This document shows, piece by piece, positions 55,326 to 64,000 of a stretch of 64,000 nt of DNA; positions within the stretch are counted from its first letter, which is position 1; each line of letters opens with the position of its first letter. The notes under the pieces are model-generated. The model did no database searches, was not told the origin of the DNA, and saw nothing but the letters and a program-made list of their open reading frames with translations. The stretch lies in the NCBI GenBank assembly GCA_009760855.2, contig WPIO01000004.1:6590001-6654000 (forward strand). Reading direction: 5' to 3'. This DNA comes from Cristatella mucedo (taxonomy: Eukaryota > Bryozoa > Phylactolaemata > Cristatellidae). The position numbers were made by a program, and so were the translations under genes.

Positions 55326-56727
55326 AAGCGTTAAATCAAGCCAAAGATCTTGAGCCCTCGGTTATTATTCATTTATCACACTCAAGGCCTGCTGAGTCTG
55401 CCATCTCTCCAGCTAGGCAGAGTCACTCCCCGCCAGCATTGTCTGTCGGATTAAAGGTACTGCATCACGACTTCATCCAGTCAGCTAAGGACGAGGTGAA
55501 CCTCCTGCACTAGGTTCGACTTCGACATTGCCGTCAGCTGGTTGCATAGACATACGAGGTTGATGGTTTTCTGCTTGATCCCATTCAGGCAAACATCGAC
55601 AGTTATTAGCTAGTTCGGTGCGTTTGAATACAGATGAACAGGCAGCAGCCGCGCACCTGCAACAGTCTGGCGTGACACTTTAGCCCTATTCGTAGAATGA
55701 GTGGCTGCTCGGGCAGTTCGTCGATCGTAATTTGGAAGGGAAGCGCTGCTTTGTAGAGAGGAAGCACAATGCCGCCACACTGTGAGAAAGCAGTGGTGGC
55801 ATTAATCTTAACTGCCTACGCAAATATGTGTTTGAGAACTTGACAATGGATCGAAGGAAATATCTTAAGCAAAGTAACTGCAAAGGACCATGGAAGAACT
55901 TTTGTCGGCGTCTAAGACATTATTTCCCGGCACGCAAAACTATGGTCATATATAATTATATATGAGCTGGTCACTGCCTGCATGCTTGCTTCGCTGTCAT
56001 AGTAGTTGCATCTTGGAAGGCAAAGCTGCACCATCCAGCCACGCTACGCAAGTGCGTCATCTTGCAGCGAGACGGACTTGCTGGCTTTAATTCCTAGAGA
56101 TAAGTCGTGTGCCTGTCCCCTGTCGGTCCCCTGCCACCGTGCTTCGGCAGGGGCGAAGGCGGAAGTGAAGGTAGATTTTCGCCCTCGACGGACAAGAGCT
56201 CCGCCTCGGTGACTAGGACGCTGCAGACGCCTTCCAATCCGGTAACAAGCAGCCAACACCAACGCCATCCTTCCCCACCACTGCTGCCAACGCCATGATT
56301 CAGCGAATCGCGGAATCGGCTTCCCTATTCCAGTTCGTACGTGCCGCCAGGCGCCGACAGTTCGCACGCCATCTGCAGACCGCCCGAGTTGACGCGCCAC
56401 ACAGGCCGATTTTCGTCAGTCGCTAGCATCGCACCATCTGCTAGTTCAGCAGCCCATAGCGGCGAGGTCAAGCGCCGTACAAGCTCTGGGCCGCAGGCGG
56501 ATGACACCGCGAGGCCGAGTCCCCTCTGAGCTCATATCTGCACTCGGGTGAGTTCGACGGTACCTCTGTTTGCTCCAGGCTACGAATTGGTCACGCCGCG
56601 AAACCTTAGCCATCTCCCAGCCTCCTCCGAAGCAGTGCACACCATTGAACACTGAGCCAGGCGAAATCAGCAAGCAGCTGGATGACGAGCATACGCCTGG
56701 GAGCTTCGACATCGGGAGCAAAGTCTA
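55326..56727. other. Unassigned; GC-rich from about 56030
   Basis: Minus frames 56325-56507 and 56446-56721 are non-repetitive. The first reads LTSPLWAAELADGAMLATDE, then NRPVWRVNSGG, and looks protein-like, but I do not recognise it and see no clear splice sites. Confidence 0.35.
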
Positions 56728-57390
56728 TATCTGTCTGTCCGTGTCTGTCTGTCTGTGTCTGTCCGTGTCTGTCTGTCCGTGTCTGTCCGTGTCTGCCCGT
56801 GTCTGCCCGTGTCTGCCCGTGTCTGCCCGTGTCTGCCCGTGTCTGCCCGTGTCTGCCCGTGTCTGCCCGTGTCTGCCCGTGTCTGCCCGTGTCTGCCCGT
56901 GTCTGCCCGTGTCTGCCCGTCTCTGCCCGTCTCTGCCCGTCTCTGCCCGTCTCTGTCCGTCTCTGTCCGTCTCTGTCCGTCTCTGTCCGTCTCTGTCCGT
57001 CTCTGTCCGTCTCTGTCCGTCTCTGTCCCTGTCTGTCCCTGTCTGTCTGTCTCTCTGTCTGTCTATGTCTGTCTCTGTCTGTCTCTGTCTGTCTCTGTCT
57101 GTCTCTGTCTGTCTCTGTCTGTCTCTGTCTGTCTCTGTCTGTCTCTGTCTGTCTCTGTCTCTGTCTGTCTCTGTCTGTCTCTGTCTGTCTCTGTCTGTCT
57201 CTGCCTGTCTCTGCCTGTCTCTGCCTGTCTCTGCCTGTCTCTGCCTGTCTCTGCCTGTCTCTGCCTGTCTCTGTCTGTCTCTGTCTGTCTCTGTCTGTCT
57301 GTCTGTCTCTGTCTGTCTGTCTGTCTCTGCCTGTCTCTGTCTCTTTCTGTCTGTCTTTCTCTGTCTGTCTCTGTCTCTGTCTCCATCTCC
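56728..57390. repeat. 10-bp minisatellite with ordered variant blocks
   Basis: Tandem 10-mers in a nearly constant register. About 13 units are GTCTGCCCGT (56791-56920), 3 are CTCTGCCCGT, 7 are CTCTGTCCGT and about 10 are GTCTCTGTCT. After a register change there are 7 CTGCCTGTCT units (57201-57270) and then CTGTCTGTCT units. Because 10 is not a multiple of 3, all three plus frames stay open and encode the same 10-residue period ([10 protein letters not shown] and permutations). That gives three overlapping frames of 429, 469 and 454 codons and a 286-codon minus frame. These are almost certainly not genes. Confidence 0.95.
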
Positions 57391-57397
57391 ATCTCTG

Positions 57398-57449
<52 letters not shown>

Positions 57450-57641
57450 TTTCTCGCTCACGCTCTCGCTCGCTCTCAATCTCTTTCTCTCGCCCTCTCT
57501 CCCTTTCTCTCTCAATCTCTCGCTCTCTCTCACGCTCTGTCTCTCGCTCGCTCTCCCCCACTCTTTCGCTGGCTTTCTCTCTCACTTTCTCACTCGCTAC
57601 CTCTCTCTCGCCTCCCCTCTCTCTCTCTCACCTCTCATCCA

Positions 57642-57731
<90 letters not shown>
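57391..57731. repeat. (CT)n tract, imperfect then pure
   Basis: Imperfect CTCGCTCTC-type repeats up to 57650, then about 80 bp of pure CT. Continues the minisatellite without a break. Confidence 0.95.
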
Positions 57732-57733
<2 letters not shown>

Positions 57734-57859
57734 GTCTTCCGCTCTTTTTTCTCTCGGTGGAGGAGAGCGGACGGCGACAGTTGCTCTCTGGCTGTGCTAT
57801 GCTCTTTATTTCTCGCCCTTCTGCTCGTCGTGCAACACTCTCTCCCCCCAAGTTCCTGA

Positions 57860-58400
57860 GAGTCGGCCCCGATCGTGCCAAACCGGCCCAAACCGCCCAA
57901 GCGGCAGTGCCGTCGGCAAACGAAGTCGAGCCGACGGGCGGCGTCTATATAGGTGCACTCGCTCAGGCGGCCCACTGCAGAGGCGGAGGCGCAGGCTACG
58001 TCAGCGGCAGTGGGGCGCGAACGTCCGCACTCTGGGAGGCCTATCCCCGACCGACGCTCGCACTTTTAAACGTCGATTGCTTACACAATGAGAGCTTGAG
58101 CGAGCCGGCGCCACGATGACGGTCGACTTAGACGTCACAGGTGCCAGCGGACAGCTACTTCGTCCGCCGGCAGTGCGCCTTAGAAGCCACGCCGTACGTA
58201 CGGTCGAAAACCGACCGTCGACGCTTAGTGCAGCATCAGCAGCAACCAAGCGCAGCTGATGTGGCTGCTGCTCCGACCCGCGGCTGGCGACAGGCGGCTT
58301 CGCATCGGCTCACGCTGCGCTGCTACGAGGCAACTACCGTGCTTATCAATCGCGGCCGCCGTAATGGAACGGCTAGAAGATAGACGGGAAGGGAATTGGG
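57860..58400 (+). promoter_or_regulatory. GC-rich region with a TATA-like element
   Basis: CpG-rich DNA with CGTCTATATAGGTGCACTC, a TATA-like element TATATAG at 57946-57952 on the plus strand. It is nearly symmetrical, so the direction is uncertain. The open frames here continue the minisatellite frames and have no domain. Promoter function is inference. Confidence 0.3.
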
Positions 58401-58684
58401 CGATATTTCGTAATTGCTGGTCTGCTGGTTTGGGTAGATTCTCGATGTGTGCGGCTTCGGGTACGTGGAGCGCTATACCCAGTGGGAGTGGACTGCATCC
58501 AGGTGCAGATCGACACTCTGTGTCTGCTCGCTCGTGACTGCCAAGCGTATTTGCTTTGCAGTTTGCCTACCTGCCGGTCTTTGAATCGTATCGTCGTCCC
58601 GCATAGGTGAAGACGGCAGAGAACTGGATATTACGACTACGGTGTGGCTTTTAAAGGGCTAGGGCCCGTCACGCTTGACTACAT
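58401..58684. other. Unassigned DNA
   Basis: No gene recognised. Confidence 0.4.
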
Positions 58685-58795
58685 AATAATAATAGTAATA
58701 TTTATAATTAAAATACATCTGATAAATTCCCCTCAGGGAACTCAAATCTTTTTCTTTGCACTTTCTAATTGCTGCAATCAATGCGAATCGTGACG
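58685..58795 (-). mobile_element. Old LINE-alpha 3' tail
   Basis: Minus strand: TTGCAGCAATTAGAAAGTGC, then AAAGATTTGAGTTCCCTGAG and GGGAATTTATCAGATGTATT. Clearly the same tail with many substitutions. Degenerate (ATT)n at 58685-58705. Confidence 0.65.
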
Positions 58796-59029
58796 AAATG
58801 ACAGCCCAATTTTTGTTGCAAAGCCTAAATTGTAGAGTGATTTAAGTATGGCTGGAAATTAAAACAAAACATTATTTGCGGCGGAAATTGTGCACTTCGT
58901 GTCAGAGCTCAAAAGTAGAATTCCAAAGTTTCGATGGGAAATTCTAATGCCTTAGTGACACCCAGCATCCGACGCGACGGTGTTGTACGTACACCTCGCT
59001 AGCAGACATTCTGTAAAGTAGATCAATTT

Positions 59030-59957
59030 GTCTGATTCAGAAATTAGAAAGGTTGGCGCTCAAAGTTGATTATGCCAGCATATCTCCTGCTGAATCAGCT
59101 TGAAATCTAGGTGTCACGTTCCAAAGTGACCTCTCGCTAGACGACCACATCACCTCCACAGTCAAATCTGCCTACTTTCAGCTACATAACGTTGCTAAAA
59201 TTCGGGCTTGTTTAGATAAGGATACCACGTCTAAGTTGGTCCATGCATTCGTGACACCACGTCTCGACTTCAGCAGCTCACTGCGTTCTAGCCTACCGGC
59301 ATGTACGATCAGGCGATTGCAGCTGGTGCAAAACTCTGCAGCTAGGCTTGTCTGTCGTGAGCGTCGCAGTTGCCACATCACACCACTTCTTGCCAACCTG
59401 CACTGGCTACAAGTCAAGCAACGGATTGACTTCAAGGTTTTGTCGCTCACTTTTAGGTCACTTCAGTCTTCAGCTCCAGCCTATCTCTCAGATATACTCC
59501 CCCACCAGGCCAAGCATCGTACCACCCGCTTCTCGGAACCCAACAGTCAACTAATTCTTTGTAAAAACCTCAAATCCTTTGGAGACCGTGCATTTAGTTG
59601 GTATACTACCAAAGCCTGGAACTCCCTCCCGACTTGCGTCAGAACATCCCCTGACTTGACCACATTTAAAAAGAACTTAAAACACACACCTATTTAGGAC
59701 AGCATTTAGTGGATCCCTGTGATTTGTCTTTCATGTGCTCATGCGTGCTGACACTGTGCATGCTGCCACTAACCACATTTGCATGCTGACCCTGTGCATG
59801 TCACCCCTAACCATGCTATTCATGTTATTGTTTATCAAGCATGATATTATGCAACATTCAATTGCATTTCCCTTTGCAGCAAATGTAAAGCGCCTAGAAA
59901 GAGATTGAGTTCTCTGAGGGTGTTCTTTCAAGTGCATTATTATTATTATAATTTGAC
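59030..59957 (+). mobile_element. LINE-alpha C-terminal half and 3' end, second longest copy
   Basis: Starts near IQKLERLALKVDYA. One stop codon falls within the NLGVTFQSDLSLDDH block. A long clean frame (59140-59695) follows: SAYFQLHNVAKIRACLDKDT, LVHAFVTPRLDFSSSL, AARLVCRERRSCHITPL, LHWLQVKQRIDFKVL, SAPAYLSDILP and AWNSLPTCVRTSPDLTTFKK. The full 3' UTR, stem-loop and (ATT)n follow at 59640-59957. The reverse-transcriptase core itself is missing (5' truncation). It is the best-preserved coding copy of this part in the window. Confidence 0.92.
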
Positions 59958-60789
59958 CAGAGGCAATTGCCATTCCTAATGTCACGGCTAGTGACCGGAA
60001 GTTGCAGCACCGATGCTTGCAGTCCTACCGAACATCACAGGAACGCTGCATCGATGAAGGGTGCTCGAGCCAAAGCATAACATGCTCACGTCCACAACGT
60101 AGATACTTCCATATGATACCGCTGGATGTTTACCGGCGTTCAACAGCGGCCGTGACGCACACTGATGGCTCAGCGGCTGTGAGCTCAAATTAGCTCAAGT
60201 TTCAAAGTCGACTTTGAAAGCATAACTCAATGCTCATCTCACGGAGTCGAATTTTCTGAGGCCTTGGCTATGAACTATCGCGCAATTGGCTCCAAGACGT
60301 TTCAATTTAGGAACCACGAATAAAGAACGGGTGTCATAATCCGACTGATTCAGCTCACCGCCACTTCATTATGTCAGGAAGGATCTTCCGACTCAAGTCA
60401 AGCTGAATCTGCCTGGGGCACCTAACCGAGTAGTCACAGCCCGAGGATCGTTCACCGAATCGTGCGCAGCTCTATAAGAATCATAGCTCGGCAGTTCTCT
60501 TACGGGAACCGCAAGCCGCTGCAGGGACACCAGCAGTTGGCTGGCAAACGGCGAGTCGCCCACTTAACAAGCACGACTGAGGTAGCAGGACGCGTGACTG
60601 AGTAAAGTGGCGTGAAGCCGGCAGGATGCAATTTGCCTAAAGATGCGCCCGCCGAATATGTAATGACTCGCGCTCGTTCTATCAGAATGGCGAGAGCGAA
60701 TTTCAGCTGGAATGCTCTGTTAAGACTTTGGTCAAAGCGAGCACCTTAGCCACTGGGAGAAGCCGGTGCGGGTTTGTCCTTTACTTATT
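59958..60789. other. Unassigned DNA
   Basis: No frame or repeat recognised. Confidence 0.4.
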
Positions 60790-61003
60790 CGTGCGAGCTA
60801 ACGCAGTGCAGGCTGCCACTTAATGACAGTACTCACATCTACATGCTAATTCTGTGCGCGTTGCCCTAACCACGCTTTGCTTGCTGAAATTGTGCATGCA
60901 ACCACTACCTATTGACCATGCTTGCTTTACAGAACGCTCAAAATGCCTAGAAAGAGACCAAGCTATGTGTGGGCGCTATACAAATGTATTTTTTATTATT
61001 AGT
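60790..61003 (+). mobile_element. Diverged LINE-alpha 3' UTR
   Basis: GCAGTGCAGGCTGCCACTTA, CCCTAACCACGCTTTGCTTG, then AATGCCTAGAAAGAGACCAA, GGGCGCTATACAAATGTATT and a short (ATT)n. The last part (GGGCGCTATACAAATG) is closer to the SINE-A tail than to LINE-alpha, so this may be a related subfamily. Confidence 0.6.
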
Positions 61004-61029
61004 GTAAAGGCAGCTGCCGCTGCACGACT

Positions 61030-61585
61030 ATTTGCGACACGCTCCCAAAGCCTGAAACTCCCTCCCGACCTGCGTCAGAACATCCCCTGACCTGACCACA
61101 TTTAAAAGGAACCTAAAAACACACCTATTTAGGACAGCAATTAGTGGGTCCCTGCGATTCGTCCTTGATGTGCTTATGCGTGCTGACACTGTGCATTCTG
61201 CCACTAACCACATTTGCAAGCTGACCCTGTGCATGTCACCCCTAACCATATTATTCATTTCGTAATGGCTCACTAGGTAAGGCGGTTGCTTTTCACGACC
61301 TCGGCCCCCGAGGTCGTGGGCTCGAATCCTGCAGTGGGCGATCTTTTATCGCCACTGCAAGCGGTGGTGATAGCCGTAAAGGCTCTTCTGTCGCTATACA
61401 AAAAGAGGCTGTTAAATCAGCTAGCATTTATTTATTTATTTTATTTTTATTCATTTGTTTTTCAAGCATGATTTTACTTACCATTCAATTGCATTTCACT
61501 TTACAGCAAATGTAAAGCACCTAGAGAGAGATTAAGTTCTCTGAGGGTGCTTTATCAAGTGAATTATTATTATTATTATTATTTT
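61030..61585 (+). mobile_element. LINE-alpha 3' end split by SINE-B
   Basis: The left part 61030-61260 has the end of the coding region (TCCCAAAGCCTGAAACTCCC, then ACCACATTTAAAAGGAACCT) and the 3' UTR up to CCATATTATTCATTT. A SINE-B (61261-61446) then interrupts. The right part 61447-61585 resumes at TTATTCATTTGTTTTTCAAG and ends with the stem-loop and (ATT)n. The stem-loop here has arms AAAGCACC/GGGTGCTTT, where most copies have AAAGCGCC/GGGCGCTTT. Confidence 0.92.
61261..61446 (+). mobile_element. SINE-B, intact copy with 10-bp target duplication
   Basis: 186 bp flanked by perfect TTATTCATTT repeats (61251-61260 and 61447-61456) that lie inside a LINE-alpha 3' UTR. The layout is a tRNA-like head (TGGCTCACTAGGTAAGGCGG), then an 11-bp perfect hairpin CACGACCTCGG/CCGAGGTCGTG with a CCC loop. 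Next come the box B GGGCTCGAATCCTG, GTGGGCGATCTTTTATCGCC and GCCACTGCAAGCGGTGGTGA. The right end ACAAAAAGAGGCTGTTAAAT precedes an (ATTT)n tail. The box B and head suggest tRNA origin and RNA polymerase III transcription. Confidence 0.92.
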
Positions 61586-61930
61586 GCCGCCGTGTATCCG
61601 GGAGGTCATTGTGCCAGTGAGCGAGGAAACTATTGCGCCATGTTGGGACACGGTTTCTGCTACCTTGTCTTGCAATCGTAAAAACGCATCATGCAAACGC
61701 GTTCTGTGCGAAGGCCAGCGTCATAATCGGCTACTTTTAAAGCGAGTTCACTCGGTAGTAGTCAGCTGACACTTAAGTCGAGAGCAAAAGTCTCGGACCG
61801 TGAGCTACGGTTGCGGCGGGAAGCTAGTACGAACCTTAAAGAGATTTTAATTAATCCTGAGCTCCGCAGAGACAATACTCATACCGCCATACGCCCGCGA
61901 ATGACAGCACAAAATGCTGATGCTGAATTG
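61586..61930. other. Unassigned spacer between two SINE-B copies
   Basis: No gene seen. A plus frame 61584-61769 has no motif. Confidence 0.4.
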
Positions 61931-62120
61931 CTTGATGGCGCACTAGCGAAGGCGGTGGCTTTTCACGACCTCGGTTCTCCGAGGTCGTGGGGGTTCAAGT
62001 CCTGCGCTGGGTGGTGATCCTTCGTTGCCACTGCAAGCGGCGACGGTGGTAGCCGGTAAAGGCTCGTCGTCTATCGCCACGCAAGAGAGGCTGCACAGTC
62101 AGCTGGCATTTACTTTCTCC
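61931..62120 (+). mobile_element. SINE-B copy
   Basis: TTGATGGCGCACTAGCGAAG head, the hairpin CACGACCTCGG/CCGAGGTCGTG with a TTCT loop (61964-61989), then the box B GGGTTCAAGTCCTG and GCCACTGCAAGCGGCGACGG. The right end is AAGAGAGGCTGCACAGTCAG. Same orientation and layout as the copy at 61261. No clear target duplication. Confidence 0.85.
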
Positions 62121-62456
62121 TCGCAATGCGGGACTAAGTCTTAGTTGGCCAGCCCGGCCTGTTTTTGGGCCGAAGTCGCTTGACGTTCGGTTGCTAGGCG
62201 CTCGCACCTTCCAGCTCTTGCTGTTTTTGAGTTTTCACAAGTCTGATAGCGGTCGCGCTTTGACAGCTCGATGCCGCTGGGATTTTTCTCTTCTTTTCTC
62301 TTCGTCTTCAGGCGTTTCCTCCTCCTTTGGCCGCGAGTGATATTTTCGAAGGTAGTGCCGCGCTGAGTGCATTCTCCTTCTGCATTTGGACCGAGATAGC
62401 TTACACGCAGACATTCTTCTCGCTCTGCCCCATTTGTTCCGCATGCATTGCATTGA
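62121..62456. other. Unassigned DNA
   Basis: The minus frame 62141-62674 runs across this stretch and the LINE tail. It is Lys/Arg-rich here (RRKRLKTKRKEEKN) and has no recognised domain. Confidence 0.35.
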
Positions 62457-62600
62457 GTATAATAATAATGATGATAATGCACTTGATAAAGCGCCCTCAG
62501 AGAGCTTACTCTGTCGCTAGGCGCTTTACATTTGCTGGAAAGAGGAAATGCAGTTGAAACTATGAGTAAAATCACGCTTGATAAACAAGCAAAATGAATA
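62457..62600 (-). mobile_element. LINE-alpha 3' tail
   Basis: Minus strand: TTTGCTTGTTTATCAAGCGT, CCAGCAAATGTAAAGCGCCT, then the stem-loop with GGGCGCTTTATCAAGTGCAT and a mixed (ATT)n/(ATC)n tail. Confidence 0.87.
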
Positions 62601-63156
62601 TCGCTAGCTGCTAGAACGAAAGAACGTTTTTTACTTTTACCCAGACTTAGCTTAGCGATCGCGATATGCATCATTTAGTGGAAAATTTAGCTTTACACTT
62701 ACTTAAAGTGGAACATAGTTTTTGATTAAATATTGAATTCCATTTTCTATTTCAACTCTTCAAAAATATGAATACAAATTCTGCGTCGCTCTTCCCCTAG
62801 GTCAGCGCCGACTATTGAATAAGCAGTGACTTCCGTTTTACGTAACTTACTTTCGTCGCGTGCATTCAAAATTGTATGAATCTTTATTGTTGGGCATTTG
62901 AAAGCTTTTTCGATGTATTGAAGTTATACCGTAGTACAGTGGGACTGTCCATTCTCTTATTGCCTCTAGCCCATGGTCATAACAGGGTAGGTTTAATTAG
63001 GTAGATTTTCGTTAAACTCTCTTATTTACTTCCGTTTCAGTTTGCTAAAGTCAAGTACGTACGTCTAAAATGATAGAATTTCATACCTTTTGTATTCAAT
63101 GTCAAGCTCAGTACGGAAACCCCTTGTTCAAGCAGAAATAATCAAAAAGTGCTGAC
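62601..63156. other. Unassigned AT-rich DNA
   Basis: No frame or repeat recognised. Confidence 0.4.
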
Positions 63157-63201
63157 TTGCCGCCAGCCGTCAGGCCCAGGATTAGCATGCAGTCTCGACG
63201 C
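63157..63201 (-). CDS. Candidate small exon with a P-loop motif
   Basis: On the minus strand the acceptor CTATTTGTGTTCTTACAG is followed by an open segment encoding RRDCMLILGLTAGGKS, with the Walker A pattern GxxxxGKS after a hydrophobic strand. A possible donor GGCAA|GTCAGC would end the exon after 45 nt, phase 2 at both ends. Otherwise the frame reads on to a stop near 63110. The strand-loop pattern (LILGL..GGKS) recalls small GTPases of the Arf-like or signal-recognition-particle-receptor beta type, but this is a guess from a dozen residues. No neighbouring exons were found in the window. A chance match is possible. Confidence 0.35.
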
Positions 63202-63600
63202 CTGTAAGAACACAAATAGAATATGCCGAGGAATGGAGCTAGTACTGTAAGAAAAAAGAGGATTTTTAGCTCTATTTAACCGCCACGTAGTCAGTGGACG
63301 TCGTTATTTCAGTCGGAAACAGTTCGAGGCTAAGGGAGCATGATAATGAGTTTGCTTATATAATGAGTTTGCTTAGGGGCTCAGCTAAACAACTGAGTCA
63401 GAAGATCAGATAATAAGATCTGCAGGAAATTCCCGTATTTGGGAATTATTTTGCATAAGTACACTGGAGCAAGAGAATAAAGAGGGCGAATGACGGAACC
63501 AGCAAGTTGAATATGTTGCCAATGTTGTAGTCACCACATGGTCAAATGGGTTACACCAGTTGGGCCGTAATTAAGTCAGAAGGTTATATCTACCGATGTG
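63202..63600. other. Unassigned DNA
   Basis: No gene or repeat recognised apart from a short TATAATGAGTTTGCTTA duplication near 63341-63376. Confidence 0.4.
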
Positions 63601-63601
63601 A

Positions 63602-63698
<97 letters not shown>

Positions 63699-63722
63699 TA
63701 TATATATATTTATATATATATA
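63602..63722. repeat. (CA)n-(TA)n compound microsatellite
   Basis: About 92 bp of pure CA followed by ATACATATATATA repeats. It abuts the 3' end of a SINE-A on the opposite strand. Confidence 0.97.
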
Positions 63723-63727
63723 GTAAC

Positions 63728-63861
63728 AATTTGTATAGCACCCAAAGATAACTCAATCTCTATTCAGGCGTTTCACATATGCCTCGAGGCTCGAGCCCAC
63801 GACCTCCAGCCGGACCGTCGGTCGGGGCGAGCACCTTGACCGCTGAATCAAACCAGCTCGC
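63728..63861 (-). mobile_element. SINE-A, nearly full length
   Basis: Minus strand: GCGAGCTGGTTTGATTCAGC, then GGTCAAGGTGCTCGCCCCGA as the box A region, the box-B-like GGGCTCGAGCCTC and the spacer GGCATATGTGAAACGCCTGA. The tail is AGAGATTGAGTTATCTTTGG and GTGCTATACAAATTG. Its tail is nearly the LINE-alpha sequence (AGAGATTGAGTT). Confidence 0.85.
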
Positions 63862-64000
63862 TTACTATAAAGCCATGCTGAGCATCGAGGTAGGTTGTTA
63901 CTCCTATCCAACGGCTTTGACAAATGAATTACACGCGAAAAGAAATGACGGGACCGTATTTTTAATTATAGACATACTTTGTACATTTACGTCCATCATG
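63862..64000. other. Unassigned window edge
   Basis: Nothing recognised in the last 140 bp. Confidence 0.4.

Noticed and set aside
56570-58119. Three plus-strand ORFs of 429, 469 and 454 codons, Cys/Ser/Leu-rich
   Set aside because: All three frames are open because of a 10-bp minisatellite and a CT array. They encode the same permuted repeat and have no unique domain.

Overview
The window looks like nuclear DNA from an animal, probably an invertebrate that I cannot place more closely. The reasons are split genes with GT-AG introns, a metazoan-type Rab GTPase gene, CpG-rich islands in ordinary-GC DNA, very long (GA)n, (CA)n and (TA)n arrays, and a dense load of decayed retroelements and DNA transposons. 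I see no prokaryotic operons, rRNA genes, functional tRNA genes or CRISPR arrays. Most long open frames are low-complexity or GC-rich artefacts.

One host gene is clear. A Rab-type GTPase of the large RASEF (Rab45)/CRACR2A/RAB44 kind runs on the minus strand. Three consecutive phase-compatible exons give all five G boxes: 46144 and up (G1-G3), 44826-45060 (G4) and 41413-41489 (G5). Upstream on the same strand, a 63-nt coiled-coil exon (48711-48773) with a very strong polypyrimidine tract probably belongs to the same gene. The prenylated C-terminal exon and any N-terminal EF-hand exons were not found. A second possible gene is a 45-nt P-loop exon at 63157-63201, also minus.

The rest is mostly transposable elements. 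LINE-alpha (CR1/L2-like) is present in nearly twenty 5'-truncated pieces that end in a conserved stem-loop and (ATT)n. LINE-beta is a second LINE ending in (TACAT)n-like repeats. A more diverged reverse-transcriptase fragment lies at 43490-43855. SINE-A is a tRNA-headed SINE whose 3' end copies the LINE-alpha stem-loop. SINE-B is a second tRNA-related SINE with an 11-bp hairpin and an (ATTT)n tail. DNA transposons are a DUF4371/ZMYM1-type hAT relic (20345-21790), a Tigger/Jerky-type DDE_1 relic (30045-32341) and a short pogo-like element with recognisable terminal repeats (42220-43126). Nested insertions give relative ages: SINE-B into LINE-alpha with a 10-bp target duplication, LINE-alpha into LINE-alpha with a 6-bp duplication, SINE-B into LINE-beta, and LINE-alpha into hAT.

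Layout: 1-1000 CpG island and (CT)n; 2-20 kb repeats and unassigned DNA; 20-25 kb hAT, LINE-beta and SINEs; 25.2-27 kb CpG island; 27-32.4 kb LINE/SINE and Tigger; 32.4-41 kb largely featureless; 41.4-48.8 kb the RASEF-like gene with a pogo element and LINE pieces in its introns; 48.2-52.8 kb two CpG islands, one with a TATA box; 53-57.8 kb polypyrimidine, (GA)n and a 10-bp minisatellite; 58.7-62.6 kb a dense LINE/SINE cluster; 62.6-64 kb unassigned DNA with the P-loop exon, (CA)n and a terminal SINE-A.
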